Of a stretch of DNA of 64,000 nucleotides, positions 25,187 to 33,688 are shown piece by piece (the stretch's first letter is position 1; each line of letters begins with the position of its first letter). The stretch covers positions 3,909,001 through 3,973,000 of the forward strand of contig NZ_OBMJ01000001.1 of NCBI RefSeq assembly GCF_900199205.1, written 5' to 3'. Position numbers and translations under genes: made by a program. Source of the stretch: Streptomyces sp. 1331.2. Its GTDB lineage: Bacteria > Actinomycetota > Actinomycetes > Streptomycetales > Streptomycetaceae. Under the pieces are notes generated by a model. It worked only from the letters and a program-made list of their open reading frames with translations. It was not told the DNA's origin and searched no databases.

Positions 25187-25720
25187 ATCCGGGCCTCTCA
25201 GCGTCAAGGAACCGTTGTCCAGGGGGCGACCTCCGTACCGCGCAACGGGCACAGGGTCGGTTCGGTTCCGCCATGAGGACCCGAGGGAATCAGGTGATCG
25301 GGGGTCACGTCTACGCCTCGCGACCGCCCGAGCGGACCGGCGGCCCGGGCCTCCAGATGCTGGCTGACGAGAAACTGACGGTACGTCGCCATGGCGCTGG
25401 CGGCAGTTGACACACAAACACATGTGCGAGTAGACCTCTTCCTGCGTCGATCCGCGTCGGCGCGACAGCACGACACCTGGACCTCCGAATCCGGGTGGCC
25501 CCGCAGGGCACTGCGATCCGAACGGTCGAGACGGGCAAGGGGCCCGCGTCAACCAACGGTGAAGGTTCTGCTGTCGAGAGACGTGGCAGGCGCCACGGAG
25601 CACGCCGTCGGCGACGGATCCCTCCGTGGGCGGACGACTCTGCTTCTCCTTTTCGGCGTCGCGTCGCTGAAGCCGTCGCAGCAACTCGGCTGCACGGCGG
25701 TGTCACGATGGGCAATCCCA
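25187..25720. other. Divergent spacer between SRA-HNH and the two-gene module
   Basis: These 534 bp contain no gene I can support. Several short open frames exist on both strands. One on the minus strand from ATG 25392 begins MATYRQFLVSQHLEARAAGP and looks faintly gene-like; a neighbouring frame contains a CxxC (CLCVNCRQRHG). This could be a decayed gene or a long regulatory region. The promoters of both divergent units should be here. Confidence 0.4.
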
Positions 25721-26632
25721 GTGACCGAGCACCACAACCTGCTCTTCCGTGAGCCGCAGGACTCCCAGCCCCCCATCGAGCTCCCTGCCCAGGTGGAGCA
25801 CGACCTGGAGGCGCTGAGCATCACCCGTCGGCCCCATCCGCTGCCGGAGGTGCCGGCCACCGCGGCACTGCGCAAGGTCGCGATTCGGCTGGAGAAGAAC
25901 GCCCGCACGAACCTCGACGAGGACGCACGCAAGGCCGCTGCGGCACTGCAGGTCGAACCCGAGCGGGCCGCCCTGCTGGTCACCGAGCAGTCGAACGGTG
26001 TCTCCCTCCTCAGCCAGGTGGCGGTCCCGGGCGGCACGCTGGACGTCATCGAGTGCCGGGCCTGGACCCGGATGCTCTTCCCGCTCTACCAGCCGCGGAT
26101 CGCGGCCATGTCCCTGTCGGTGCCCGCCCCCCGGCTGCTCGACGCCCACAACGAGGACGGCCACCCCCTCGCCCAGGCCCGCTGCGAGTTCTCCACCCCG
26201 AAGGAGCTCGCCGAGCTGGTCCGCGAAACCGTCGTCAGCACCCTGAACACGCCGAAGTCCGACTACTCCGACTCGATCATGCAGCGCGGCGTGTCCGAGC
26301 CGCTCCTGGTCATCCTGGTCCGGGTCACCTTCACCGACGGTTCGCCCTCCCGGGTTCTGCCGGTCGTCGTGGACGGCATCTCGCGGCTCTCGTCCGCCGC
26401 GAAAACCCGCACCGGCCGGTCCAACGAAGGCACGGCGGACGCCGTGGTGGAGGACCTCCTCCGCGACCCGAACAGCCTTCGCCGGACCGTCCGCGACGAG
26501 GTCGTCACCTACAACACCGCCCACCAGCGCGGGCTGACCGACCAGGTCGTCCGGGTCGGCCAGGCAGCGACCGTGCCTATCCGCCTGGTCGTCGGCGCCC
26601 ACAACGGCAACACCCTGGAGGTCGGCCAGTGA
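25721..26632 (+). CDS. Unknown protein A of a two-gene module (ParB-like motif)
   Basis: This 303-residue protein is not recognised as a known family. The GTG at 25721 is the most likely start, since the frame upstream is low-complexity; GTG 25700 is an alternative and neither has a strong ribosome site. The sequence is hydrophilic with no membrane segments. Residues 195-223 read as beta strands leading to VLPVVVDGISRLSSA, which resembles the VVDGxHRL signature of ParB/DGQHR-type nucleotide-binding proteins, with the usual His replaced by Ser. The C-terminal part is helical. Its stop overlaps the GTG of protein B (GTGA), so the two are made together. Confidence 0.6.
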   Translation: MTEHHNLLFREPQDSQPPIELPAQVEHDLEALSITRRPHPLPEVPATAALRKVAIRLEKNARTNLDEDARKAAAALQVEPERAALLVTEQSNGVSLLSQVAVPGGTLDVIECRAWTRMLFPLYQPRIAAMSLSVPAPRLLDAHNEDGHPLAQARCEFSTPKELAELVRETVVSTLNTPKSDYSDSIMQRGVSEPLLVILVRVTFTDGSPSRVLPVVVDGISRLSSAAKTRTGRSNEGTADAVVEDLLRDPNSLRRTVRDEVVTYNTAHQRGLTDQVVRVGQAATVPIRLVVGAHNGNTLEVGQ

Positions 26633-27855
26633 TCACCCAGCCCCTGACCGGGAGCGCCCCGGCGTCCACCTTCTCCTTCGTGACGATGGTGGAGAACCTC
26701 GTCGCCGGCGAGCACCTGGAGAAGAATCCCTGGACCCAGGACGCGATGTGGCACAACATCGCCAACCAGGTCATCGATGCCCTCGTCGCCCGCGGCGTGC
26801 TGACCCGGGTGCAGTCCGACATCATCACGGGGGCCACCCCGCTCACCGCCCTCCCCGGGCTGATCGGTAGCCCCGACGCCTCCCCGGTCTGGCGTGCGAT
26901 CTACACCACGCACTGCCTCACCAGCGGTGCTGCGTTCCGCGCGGCAAAGGCCGAGATCCGCAACATCATGGCCCGCCGCGCCGTCACCACCAAGCAGTTC
27001 AGCTTCATGCTCGGTGTCGTCGTCGACCGCGACGTTCGCCAGGCCAAGAGCCGCAGGGAGAAGGGCAGTCACAAGCCCTCTTCCCTGCAGACCGCCCGCA
27101 ATGCCTTCGGGGACGGCGGCTACCTCACCGACGCCGTGGCCGGCGCCCACTGGACGCCGGTCTACAAGGCGCCCGCCGAGCTCTTGGAGATGGCGCTGGC
27201 CGGCAACGTTGCGGCCAAGACCACGCTGATGATCGGCGGCGGCTACGCCCTGATCATGGACGGGTACCTCACCCGGGACCGAGAGTCCAAGTTCTACGAG
27301 GGCACCACCCCCTACCGCGGCGTCCCGCCGGTGATCCTCAGCGACCTGGCGGGCCACCAGCACGGTCTGCGGACGCTCGCCATGGCCTGGGCCTGTTGGA
27401 ACCCCGAGCTGCCCACGCATGAGTACAACATCCCGGACATCAAGGAGGACGGGACGGTCATCATCACGGGGGAGACCGTCGAGACGCTCAAGCCCCAGCG
27501 GCTCAACGAGGGCCGACTCTTCGAGATCGCCAACCCCGGTAAGGCGATGGCAGGCTTCCTCAAGCAGCAGGAGACCCGCCACGCCCGGAACCGCCCCGAA
27601 CGCCCGGAGGACCGGGACCGCGCGAACCGCGAGCGCCTCGCCTTCGCGCTGGAGATCGCGAGGGAAGCCGCCGCCGAGCTCCAGGCCTCCACGGTCTCAC
27701 CGCCACCCCACCCCTTCGGCAGCCACGACGAGTGGAAGAAGGCGAAGGACGCCGCGCACGAGGCGTACATCACGCTGGTGAAGAACGAGCCGGACACCCA
27801 GGCCGGCTTCATCGACAGCGACGACCCCGACAGCGACGAGGACGACTCGTACTAG
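26629..27855 (+). CDS. Unknown protein B of a two-gene module
   Basis: This 408-residue protein starts with GTG overlapping the stop of protein A. It begins VITQPLTGSAP and has no signal peptide or convincing membrane helix. Recognisable segments, none tied to a family, are PWTQDAMWHNIANQVIDALV (30s), QFSFMLGVVVDRDVRQAKSR (about 125-145), TTLMIGGGYALIMDGYLTRD (about 200) and LAMAWACWNPELPTHEYN. A charged helix (about 310-350) and a very acidic tail (DSDDPDSDEDDSY) end the protein. A terminator follows directly, so A and B form a complete two-gene unit. Confidence 0.65.
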   Translation: MITQPLTGSAPASTFSFVTMVENLVAGEHLEKNPWTQDAMWHNIANQVIDALVARGVLTRVQSDIITGATPLTALPGLIGSPDASPVWRAIYTTHCLTSGAAFRAAKAEIRNIMARRAVTTKQFSFMLGVVVDRDVRQAKSRREKGSHKPSSLQTARNAFGDGGYLTDAVAGAHWTPVYKAPAELLEMALAGNVAAKTTLMIGGGYALIMDGYLTRDRESKFYEGTTPYRGVPPVILSDLAGHQHGLRTLAMAWACWNPELPTHEYNIPDIKEDGTVIITGETVETLKPQRLNEGRLFEIANPGKAMAGFLKQQETRHARNRPERPEDRDRANRERLAFALEIAREAAAELQASTVSPPPHPFGSHDEWKKAKDAAHEAYITLVKNEPDTQAGFIDSDDPDSDEDDSY

Positions 27856-27880
27856 GCGGCGTAGAGCACAGCATTCTGAT

Positions 27881-27916
27881 CAAGGCGTCGGCCGGCACCT
27901 GCTGGCCGACGCCTTG
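27881..27916 (+). terminator. Terminator after the two-gene module
   Basis: A 13-bp perfect stem CAAGGCGTCGGCC with its complement lies 26 bases after the stop of protein B. Confidence 0.8.
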
Positions 27917-27995
27917 CCGCGTACAGCCGATCCGAGGACCCGGCCTCCTGCCCGATCGAATCCCCTGAACCCCCGTGCCGTCGCGAGACGCACCC

Positions 27996-28213
27996 GGCGG
28001 GGCACCGGGTGGTGGGGTGGCGGACCCGCGGTCGATGAGGCCCGGGCAGCGGGCCCGCGGGGCTGACGGCACGACGGCCGGGTGATGAGGCGCCGGGGCG
28101 GCGGGGCACCGGGTGGTGGGGTGGCGGACCCGCGGTCGATGAGGCCCGGGCAGCGGGCCCGCGGGGCTGACGGCACGACGGCCGGGTGATGAGGCGCCGG
28201 GGCGGCGGGGCAC
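27996..28213. repeat. 104-bp tandem duplication
   Basis: Two contiguous copies of a 104-base unit (27996-28099 and 28100-28203) are essentially identical. They are followed by the first 10 bases of a third. Each copy holds GCGGTCGATGAGGCCCGGGC and ACGGCCGGGTGATGAGGCGC. As 104 is not a multiple of three and frames are broken, it is non-coding. It lies between two terminators. Confidence 0.85.
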
Positions 28214-28220
28214 ACAACGT

Positions 28221-28256
28221 CAGAGGGCCCATCGGATCTCTCCGATGGGCCCTCTG
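28221..28256. terminator. Strong terminator next to tRNA-Pro
   Basis: A perfect 16-bp stem CAGAGGGCCCATCGGA with its complement encloses loop TCTC, 8 bases beyond the 3' end of tRNA-Pro (minus strand). Confidence 0.85.
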
Positions 28257-28263
28257 CACTGGG

Positions 28264-28337
<74 letters not shown>

Positions 28338-28436
28338 GTCCTGCGGTTTGTTGCTCTGTCTCCGTCGCAACGAGTAGAACTCTACCGGACGCTCGCCGAG
28401 ACACGAAATCCGGTTTCGGGCGGGCGTCCGGTGGGG

Positions 28437-29381
28437 GTCAGCGGGGGGCCGGGGTGAGGGTGAGGAGGGTGGCTTCGGGGGGCAGGCGAAGCGGACGGGG
28501 GTGTAGCGGTTGGTGCCGCAGCCGGCGGAGACGTGGAGGTGGGAGCGGTGGCCGCCGGCGGTGTGGGTGGAGAGGCCCTTGACCCGGCGGGTGTCGATGT
28601 CGCAGTTGGTGACCAGGGCGCCGTAGAAGGGGATGCAGAGCTGGCCGCCGTGGGTGTGGCCGGCGAGGATCAGCGGGTAGCGGTCGGCGGTGAAGGCGTC
28701 GAGGACGCGCAGGTAGGGCGCGTGGACGACGGCGAGGGAGAGGTCGGCGTCGGGGGAGGGGCCGCCGGCGACCTCGCTGTAGCGGTCGCGGCGGATGTGC
28801 GGGTCGTCGAGGCCGGTGAGCTCCAGGTCGAGGCCGTTCAGGGTGAGGCGGCCGCGGGTGTTGGTGAGGTTGAGCCAGCCGGCCGCGTCGAAGCCGTCGC
28901 GGAGCTTCTCCCAGGGGTTGTGGACGGCGCCGGTGATGCCGCGGCGGGCGGAGCCGTCCGGGTTGTTCATGCCGTGGACGCCGCTGCGCATGGCCTGGAG
29001 GTAGCGGGCCGGGTTCTTGCGGGCCGGGCCGTAGTAGTCGTTGGAGCCGAAGACGTAGACGCCCGGGAACTCCATGAGCGGTCCGAGCGCGTCGAGGGCG
29101 GCCGGGACGCCGAGCGGGTCGGAGAGGTTGTCGCCGGTGTTGACCACGAGGTCGGGGCGCAGGCCGGCCAGGCTCTTCAGCCAGCGCTGCTTCTTGCCCT
29201 GCCCGCTCACCATGTGGATGTCGGACACCTGCAGGATCCGGAGGGGCCGGGCGCCGTGCGGGAGGACGGGGACCTCGACCCGGCGGAGGCGGAAGGCCCG
29301 GACCTCGTACCCGGCGGAGTAGGCGAGGCAGGCGGCGCCGGCGGCGGCGATGCCGAGGGGAACGGAGTACAGCGGTCGCAT
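28437..29381 (-). CDS. Metallophosphoesterase with an apparent frameshift near the C terminus
   Basis: This calcineurin-type phosphoesterase has an N-terminal membrane anchor (residues 3-24). The metal motifs are DIHMVSG, NTGDNLSD, GSNDYYGP (Asn-Asp for the usual Asn-His), and GHTHGGQLCIP. In the window the frame after RFACPP reads on through tRNA-Pro to 27852. Adding one C to the C6 run (G6 on plus, 28477-28482) restores EATLLTLTPAPR and a stop at 28439-28437, the expected end. This is therefore either a homopolymer error or a real 1-base deletion. Its ATG overlaps the upstream CGNR stop (TGATG). It matches the M. tuberculosis Rv3683 position. Confidence 0.8.
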
Positions 29382-30079
29382 CAGCCCATGCTCTCAGACG
29401 GTGGATCAGCCGGTGAACGCCCGGAGGAGGGGGCGGGGGAGGGCTGGAGGGGGTGCGGGGGTTCCTCGGTTTCGCGGCGGGCGCGCAGGGCGCGGACCTT
29501 GTGGCGGTTGCCGCAGCGTTCCATCGAGCACCAGCGCCGCCGGCCGGGCCGGGAGGTGTCGACGAAGACCAGTTGGCAGTTGTGCGCGCCGCACTCGCGG
29601 ATCCGGTCCGCGTACGGGCCGGTGAGCAGGGCGATGGCGTCCCGGGCGAGGGTGGAGACCAGCTGGGAGCCGTCGGCGGGCGCCGGGGCGGCGGCGGTGC
29701 CGTCCGGGGCGATCCGGGGGACGAGCGGGGGGTGCTCGGCGGCCTGGTTGAGGGTGGCGTAGTCCTCGGCGGCGCCGGTTTCGCCGTGGGCGCGGGCGGC
29801 GGCGAGGCGCCAGAGCGCGTCGCGCAGGGTGCGGGCGGCGGCCAGTTCTTCGGCGGTCACCCGGATGGTGTCGGCGGGCAGTCGCAGCCGGGACTGCGGG
29901 AGCCAGGCGGTGAGGTCGGCGGGCCGGTGCAGGACCTCGTAGCGGGCGTACGGGCCGGGGCCGCCGGTGGTGAGCAGTTCGAGGCAGAGGGCGCCGGGGT
30001 CGAAGTGGAAGCCGGTGCCCGTGGGGGTGGTGAGGAGCAGCCCTGGCGGGGTGGCGTTCCGATGGTCTCCGTCGGTCAT
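29381..30079 (-). CDS. CGNR zinc-finger protein (ABATE domain)
   Basis: This 232-residue protein has an N-terminal ABATE-like region (PTGTGFHFDPGALCLELLTT) and a C-terminal CGNR treble-clef finger (ECGAHNCQLVFVDTSRPGRR, then WCSMERCGNRHKVRALRARR). Such proteins are putative transcription regulators of stress or sugar genes in actinobacteria. The C-terminal tail is Pro/Ser-rich. It precedes the metallophosphoesterase with a 1-base stop/start overlap. Confidence 0.88.
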   Translation of the reverse strand: MTDGDHRNATPPGLLLTTPTGTGFHFDPGALCLELLTTGGPGPYARYEVLHRPADLTAWLPQSRLRLPADTIRVTAEELAAARTLRDALWRLAAARAHGETGAAEDYATLNQAAEHPPLVPRIAPDGTAAAPAPADGSQLVSTLARDAIALLTGPYADRIRECGAHNCQLVFVDTSRPGRRRWCSMERCGNRHKVRALRARRETEEPPHPLQPSPAPSSGRSPADPPSESMG

Positions 30080-30094
30080 GGGAGCAGGATAGGT

Positions 30095-30113
30095 GTAACC
30101 GGGTATACGGGTT
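30095..30113. promoter_or_regulatory. Inverted repeat upstream of the CGNR gene
   Basis: TAACC, 9 bases, GGTTA, centred on GTATAC and 16-34 bases upstream of the CGNR ATG. It is a likely operator overlapping the promoter; autoregulation is a guess. Confidence 0.35.
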
Positions 30114-30275
30114 ACGGTGACCGGGTCGCCCGCGGGCAGCGCCCGTTGGCGGGCGCGTCGTCACGCGCCGGTCGGCCGCCCCTGACGGGGCATACTCGGT
30201 CACCTGTGCAAACCGCAGTGGATGCCCGGTGGAAACCTGGTTGAGACTCCTACAGCCGAAGGATAAGAAGAGGAA

Positions 30276-30728
30276 ATGACAACGCTCAAGGAGCAGCTGC
30301 AGGAAGACCTCACGGCTGCGATCAGGGACCGGGACGAGCTGCGCGCGTCCACCGTGCGGCTCACGCTGGCCGCCGTCACCAGCGAGGAGGTGGCGGGCAA
30401 GCAGAAGCGCGAGCTGTCCGACGCCGAGGTGCTGAAGGTGATCGGCCGCGAGGCGAAGAAGCGCCGGGAGGCCGCCGAGGCCTTCGACGGTGCCGGCCGC
30501 ACCGACCAGGCGGCCCGGGAGCGGGCGGAGGGCGAGCTGCTCGCGGCCTACCTCCCCAAGCAGCTGTCCGACGAGGAGCTGGCCGGAATCGTGGCCGCCG
30601 CCGTGGCGGAGACCGGGGCGACCGGTCCGCAGGCGATGGGCGCCGTGATGAAGCTGGTGAAGCCCCAGGTGGAGGGGCTGGCCGAGGGCGGTCGGGTCGC
30701 CGCCGCCGTGAAGGCCGCGCTGTCCTGA
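30276..30728 (+). CDS. GatB/YqeY domain protein
   Basis: This 150-residue protein of the YqeY type relates to the C-terminal tRNA-binding region of GatB. It begins MTTLKEQLQEDLTAAIRDRD and includes the family motif LPKQLSDEELAGIV and GPQAMGAVMKLVKPQVEG. Helical throughout. AGAGGA precedes the ATG. Its physiological role is not settled; it may act in tRNA-dependent amidation or bind tRNA. Confidence 0.9.
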   Translation: MTTLKEQLQEDLTAAIRDRDELRASTVRLTLAAVTSEEVAGKQKRELSDAEVLKVIGREAKKRREAAEAFDGAGRTDQAARERAEGELLAAYLPKQLSDEELAGIVAAAVAETGATGPQAMGAVMKLVKPQVEGLAEGGRVAAAVKAALS

Positions 30729-30833
30729 CCCCGGGCGGCCCCGGGCGTCCCCGGGCGGTCCCGGGCGCCCCCCGGAGGCCCTGCGGGGGCGGGGGCCACC
30801 CATGGCTGACTGGCCGTCACGCAGCAAGACGCC

Positions 30834-30868
30834 GAAGGGGCGTCCTCCGAACCGGAGGACGCCCCTTC
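30834..30868. terminator. Bidirectional terminator between YqeY and PBP genes
   Basis: A perfect 16-bp stem GAAGGGGCGTCCTCCG with its complement, in the spacer between convergent genes. The rest of 30729-30930 shows only short GC-rich repeats. Confidence 0.85.
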
Positions 30869-30930
30869 GCTCTGTTCCGAGGGCCCGGTGGACCCGAGGG
30901 CTCGGTAGACCCGAGGGCCCGGGCGGGCGG

Positions 30931-33264
30931 TCAGCCGTTGCCGCCGCCGTGCTTCCCGCCGTTGTTCCCGTTGCCGCCGCCGATGACGCCCGGCGGGAAG
31001 GTGAACCCGCCGCCGATCATCCCGCCGGCATTGTTGCCACCGCCGGGGTTCGCGACCGGCGGCGGCGGGTTGCCGGCCGGCTGCTGGGGCTGGGCGTTCG
31101 GGTCGGCCGGCGGGGTGGCCGGGTTGGGGTCGGGCTTGGGCATGTCCGGGATGCTCGCCGTGGGCAGCTGCTGCACCGGGGCGCCCTTCAGGGCCTGGTT
31201 CATCGCCATGCGCCAGATCGGGCCGGGGCCGGTGGCGCCGAAGACCTCGGTGAAGGGCGTCGGGCCGATCTTGATGTTCTTCATCGGCACACCGCCGGCC
31301 GGGCCGCCGAGCCAGACCGAGGTGGCCAGCTGCGGGGTGTAGCCGCTGAACCAGGCGGCGCGCTTCTCGTCCGAGGTACCGGTCTTGCCGGCGATCGGGC
31401 GGCCGTCCTCCAGACCGAGGTCCTTACCGGTGCCCTTCTCGGTCACACCGCTCAGCACGGTGTTCAGTGCGTCGGCGGTCTGCTCGGAGAAGGCCTGGCT
31501 GCACGCCGACTGCGGGACCGGCACGTCCTTGCCGTCCACCGTGGTGATCTTGTTGATGGCGATCGGGGTGCAGTACTTGCCGCGCGCGGCGAAGGTCGCG
31601 TAGACGTTCGCCATGGTCAGCGGGGACATCTCCTGCACGCCGAGACCCATCGAGGGGACCTCTTCGAGCGGCTTGCCGCTCGCCTTGGCGGTGATGCCGA
31701 GCTTGTTGGCCATCTGCTTCACCGGGCAGAGGCCCATGTCGGCCTCCATCTCGACGAAGTAGGTGTTGACCGACATGGCCATCGCCGTCTTGAGGTCGTA
31801 CGGGCCCTTCTCGTTCTCGGACTCGTTGGGCACGGTCCGGGCCTTGCCCTTCTCCATGTTCTTCCAGGTGCCCTCGCAGGTCTTCACCGTCGGCCACTCG
31901 ATGCGGTTCTCCGACTTGTACTGCTGGGTCGGCGGGATCCCGGACTCCAGGGCGGCGGCGGCCACGATCGGCTTGAAGGTCGATCCGGGCTGGAAGCCGT
32001 TGCCGCCGCCCATCGCCGCGTCGACGTTGAGGTTGACGACGGTCTGGTTCTTGTTGGTGTCCAGGCCGTACGGGCGGGTCTGGGCCATCGCGAGGATCTT
32101 GCCGGTGCCCGGCTCCATCATGGTCGCGGCGGCCGACACCGGGTCGGTGACGTACACCAGCTTGGTCACCGCGTTCTGGGCCGCGGCCTGCTTGTCCGGG
32201 TCCAGGGTGGTGTAGATGTTCAGGCCGCCGGTGTCCCAGAGCTTCTTGCGCTCCTCGGCGCTCTTGCCGAAGGCCGGGTCCTGCTTGATCACGTGGCGGA
32301 CGTAGTCGCAGAAGAAGCCCATGCCGGCCTGGGCGGTGATGCAGCCGTTCTGCGGGTCCTTGTACTTCAGGCCCAGCGGGGCGGCCTTGGCCTCCTTGGC
32401 CTGGTCGGCGGTGATGTGCTTGTTTTCGAGCATCTTGTCGATCACGACGTTGCGGCGCTTGACCGTGTTCTCGGGGTAGCGCACCGGGTCGTACTGCGAC
32501 GGGTTCTGCACCAGGCCGGCCAGGGTGGCTGACTCGGCGATGGTCAGGTCCTTGTTGCTCTTGCTGAAGTAGCGCTGGGAGGCGGCCTCGACCCCGTAGG
32601 CCTGGTGGCCGTAGAAGGTGATGTTGAGGTAGTTGGTGAGGATCTGGTCCTTGCTCAGGTCCTCCTCCAGCTTGATGGCGACCTTGAGCTCCTGGATCTT
32701 GCGGCCCAGGGTCTTGCGCTGGGCCTCCAGGACGGCCGCCTGGTCGTCGCCGGCCTTCTCCACGTTGACGTTCTTCACGTACTGCTGGGTCAGCGTCGAG
32801 GCGCCCTGCGAGGTGGTGCCGCTCTCGGCGTTCTTGCTGACCGCGCGGAGGATGCCCTTGAGGTCGACGGCGCCGTGCTCGTAGAAGCGGGCGTCCTCGA
32901 TGTCCACCTGGGCCTGCCGCATGAACGGCGACATCTGGTCGGCGGTGAGAACGGTGCGGTCGCGCTCGTAGACCTTGGCGATCAGGCCGCCCTTGGCGTC
33001 GAAGATCTGGGTGGCCTGGGTGAGCGGCGGCGTCTTGAAGTCGTCGGGGATGTTGTCGAAGCTCTCCGCCGTGTCCTTGGCGGTCAGCCCGATGGCGCCC
33101 ACGGCGGGCAGGGCGAGGCCGGCCAGCAGGACTCCGGAGAGCACGCTGACGCCCAGGAACTTCACGCCGTTGCCGACGTGGTCCAACGGTGATCCGCCGG
33201 TCCTGCCGCGCGGAGCTCCGGTGTTGCCTGGGGGCTGGGGTGCCTGGGGGCGCTTCGGTGCCAT
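30931..33264 (-). CDS. Class A penicillin-binding protein (glycosyltransferase-transpeptidase)
   Basis: This 777-residue bifunctional enzyme polymerises and cross-links peptidoglycan at the membrane. It has a cytoplasmic N terminus, a membrane helix at about 35-57, and a GT51 domain with catalytic Glu123 in DIEDARFYEH and GASTLTQQYVKN. The transpeptidase domain has Ser428 in GSTFK, SVN (498-500) and KTGT (627-630). The tail is Pro/Asn/Gly-rich. There is no PASTA repeat. I chose ATG 33264, which gives the usual basic N terminus. It corresponds by position to PonA2 of M. tuberculosis, next to wblA/whiB4. Confidence 0.93.
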   Translation of the reverse strand: MAPKRPQAPQPPGNTGAPRGRTGGSPLDHVGNGVKFLGVSVLSGVLLAGLALPAVGAIGLTAKDTAESFDNIPDDFKTPPLTQATQIFDAKGGLIAKVYERDRTVLTADQMSPFMRQAQVDIEDARFYEHGAVDLKGILRAVSKNAESGTTSQGASTLTQQYVKNVNVEKAGDDQAAVLEAQRKTLGRKIQELKVAIKLEEDLSKDQILTNYLNITFYGHQAYGVEAASQRYFSKSNKDLTIAESATLAGLVQNPSQYDPVRYPENTVKRRNVVIDKMLENKHITADQAKEAKAAPLGLKYKDPQNGCITAQAGMGFFCDYVRHVIKQDPAFGKSAEERKKLWDTGGLNIYTTLDPDKQAAAQNAVTKLVYVTDPVSAAATMMEPGTGKILAMAQTRPYGLDTNKNQTVVNLNVDAAMGGGNGFQPGSTFKPIVAAAALESGIPPTQQYKSENRIEWPTVKTCEGTWKNMEKGKARTVPNESENEKGPYDLKTAMAMSVNTYFVEMEADMGLCPVKQMANKLGITAKASGKPLEEVPSMGLGVQEMSPLTMANVYATFAARGKYCTPIAINKITTVDGKDVPVPQSACSQAFSEQTADALNTVLSGVTEKGTGKDLGLEDGRPIAGKTGTSDEKRAAWFSGYTPQLATSVWLGGPAGGVPMKNIKIGPTPFTEVFGATGPGPIWRMAMNQALKGAPVQQLPTASIPDMPKPDPNPATPPADPNAQPQQPAGNPPPPVANPGGGNNAGGMIGGGFTFPPGVIGGGNGNNGGKHGGGNG

Positions 33265-33688
33265 GAGGAGAACCCTACGTCCCGGAATCCCGCACATCGG
33301 GGCAGGTGTTCGCCTAGGCTTGTCACAAGCTTGCGACAGCTTCGCTGCGTCAACATCATTCACTCTTGTGGGTGGAGAGACTTGCCCGAATCGCCCAGGC
33401 ATGGCCGGGTTTTGAGGCAGCTGTGGCCTGCTGTACCCGTGTGAACCGTTGCGCTGAGTGATGACACCTGTGGCGAGAGTACGGCCGCCACAGTCGGCAA
33501 GTCGTGCGACCTGCGATCACTCCAACGAGTGAGCTGACCGATACCCATAGTCCGATTGGGTCATTCGAGATTGAGCCTGAAGGGGCTGTTGCAAGCTGTC
33601 GTTCTTCCGTAACGTCCTCAACTGGCAACGGTGAATATGCCGTTGCCGCCGTGGGGGAGCCTCGAATACGGGAGAGGACGGCGCCGGG
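33265..33688 (+). promoter_or_regulatory. Long upstream region of wblA
   Basis: These 424 bp between the divergent PBP and wblA starts are strikingly A+T-rich for this genome and hold no supportable gene. Such a long upstream region is consistent with complex control; in Streptomyces wblA is known to be regulated by developmental factors such as AdpA. Several stop codons occur in all frames. GGGAGAGGA lies 10-20 bases before the wblA ATG. Confidence 0.5.

Noticed and set aside
24209-25684. Full-length reading of the SRA-HNH frame to 25684
   Set aside because: The upstream 160 codons are Arg/Pro/Ser-rich without homology, while TTG 25186 has a good ribosome site just before the FDG repeat and SRA domain.
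27996-28213. Possible CRISPR array
   Set aside because: The 104-bp unit is tandem with no unique spacers and no cas genes are present; the other repeat arrays (11, 12 and 36 bp) also lack spacers.
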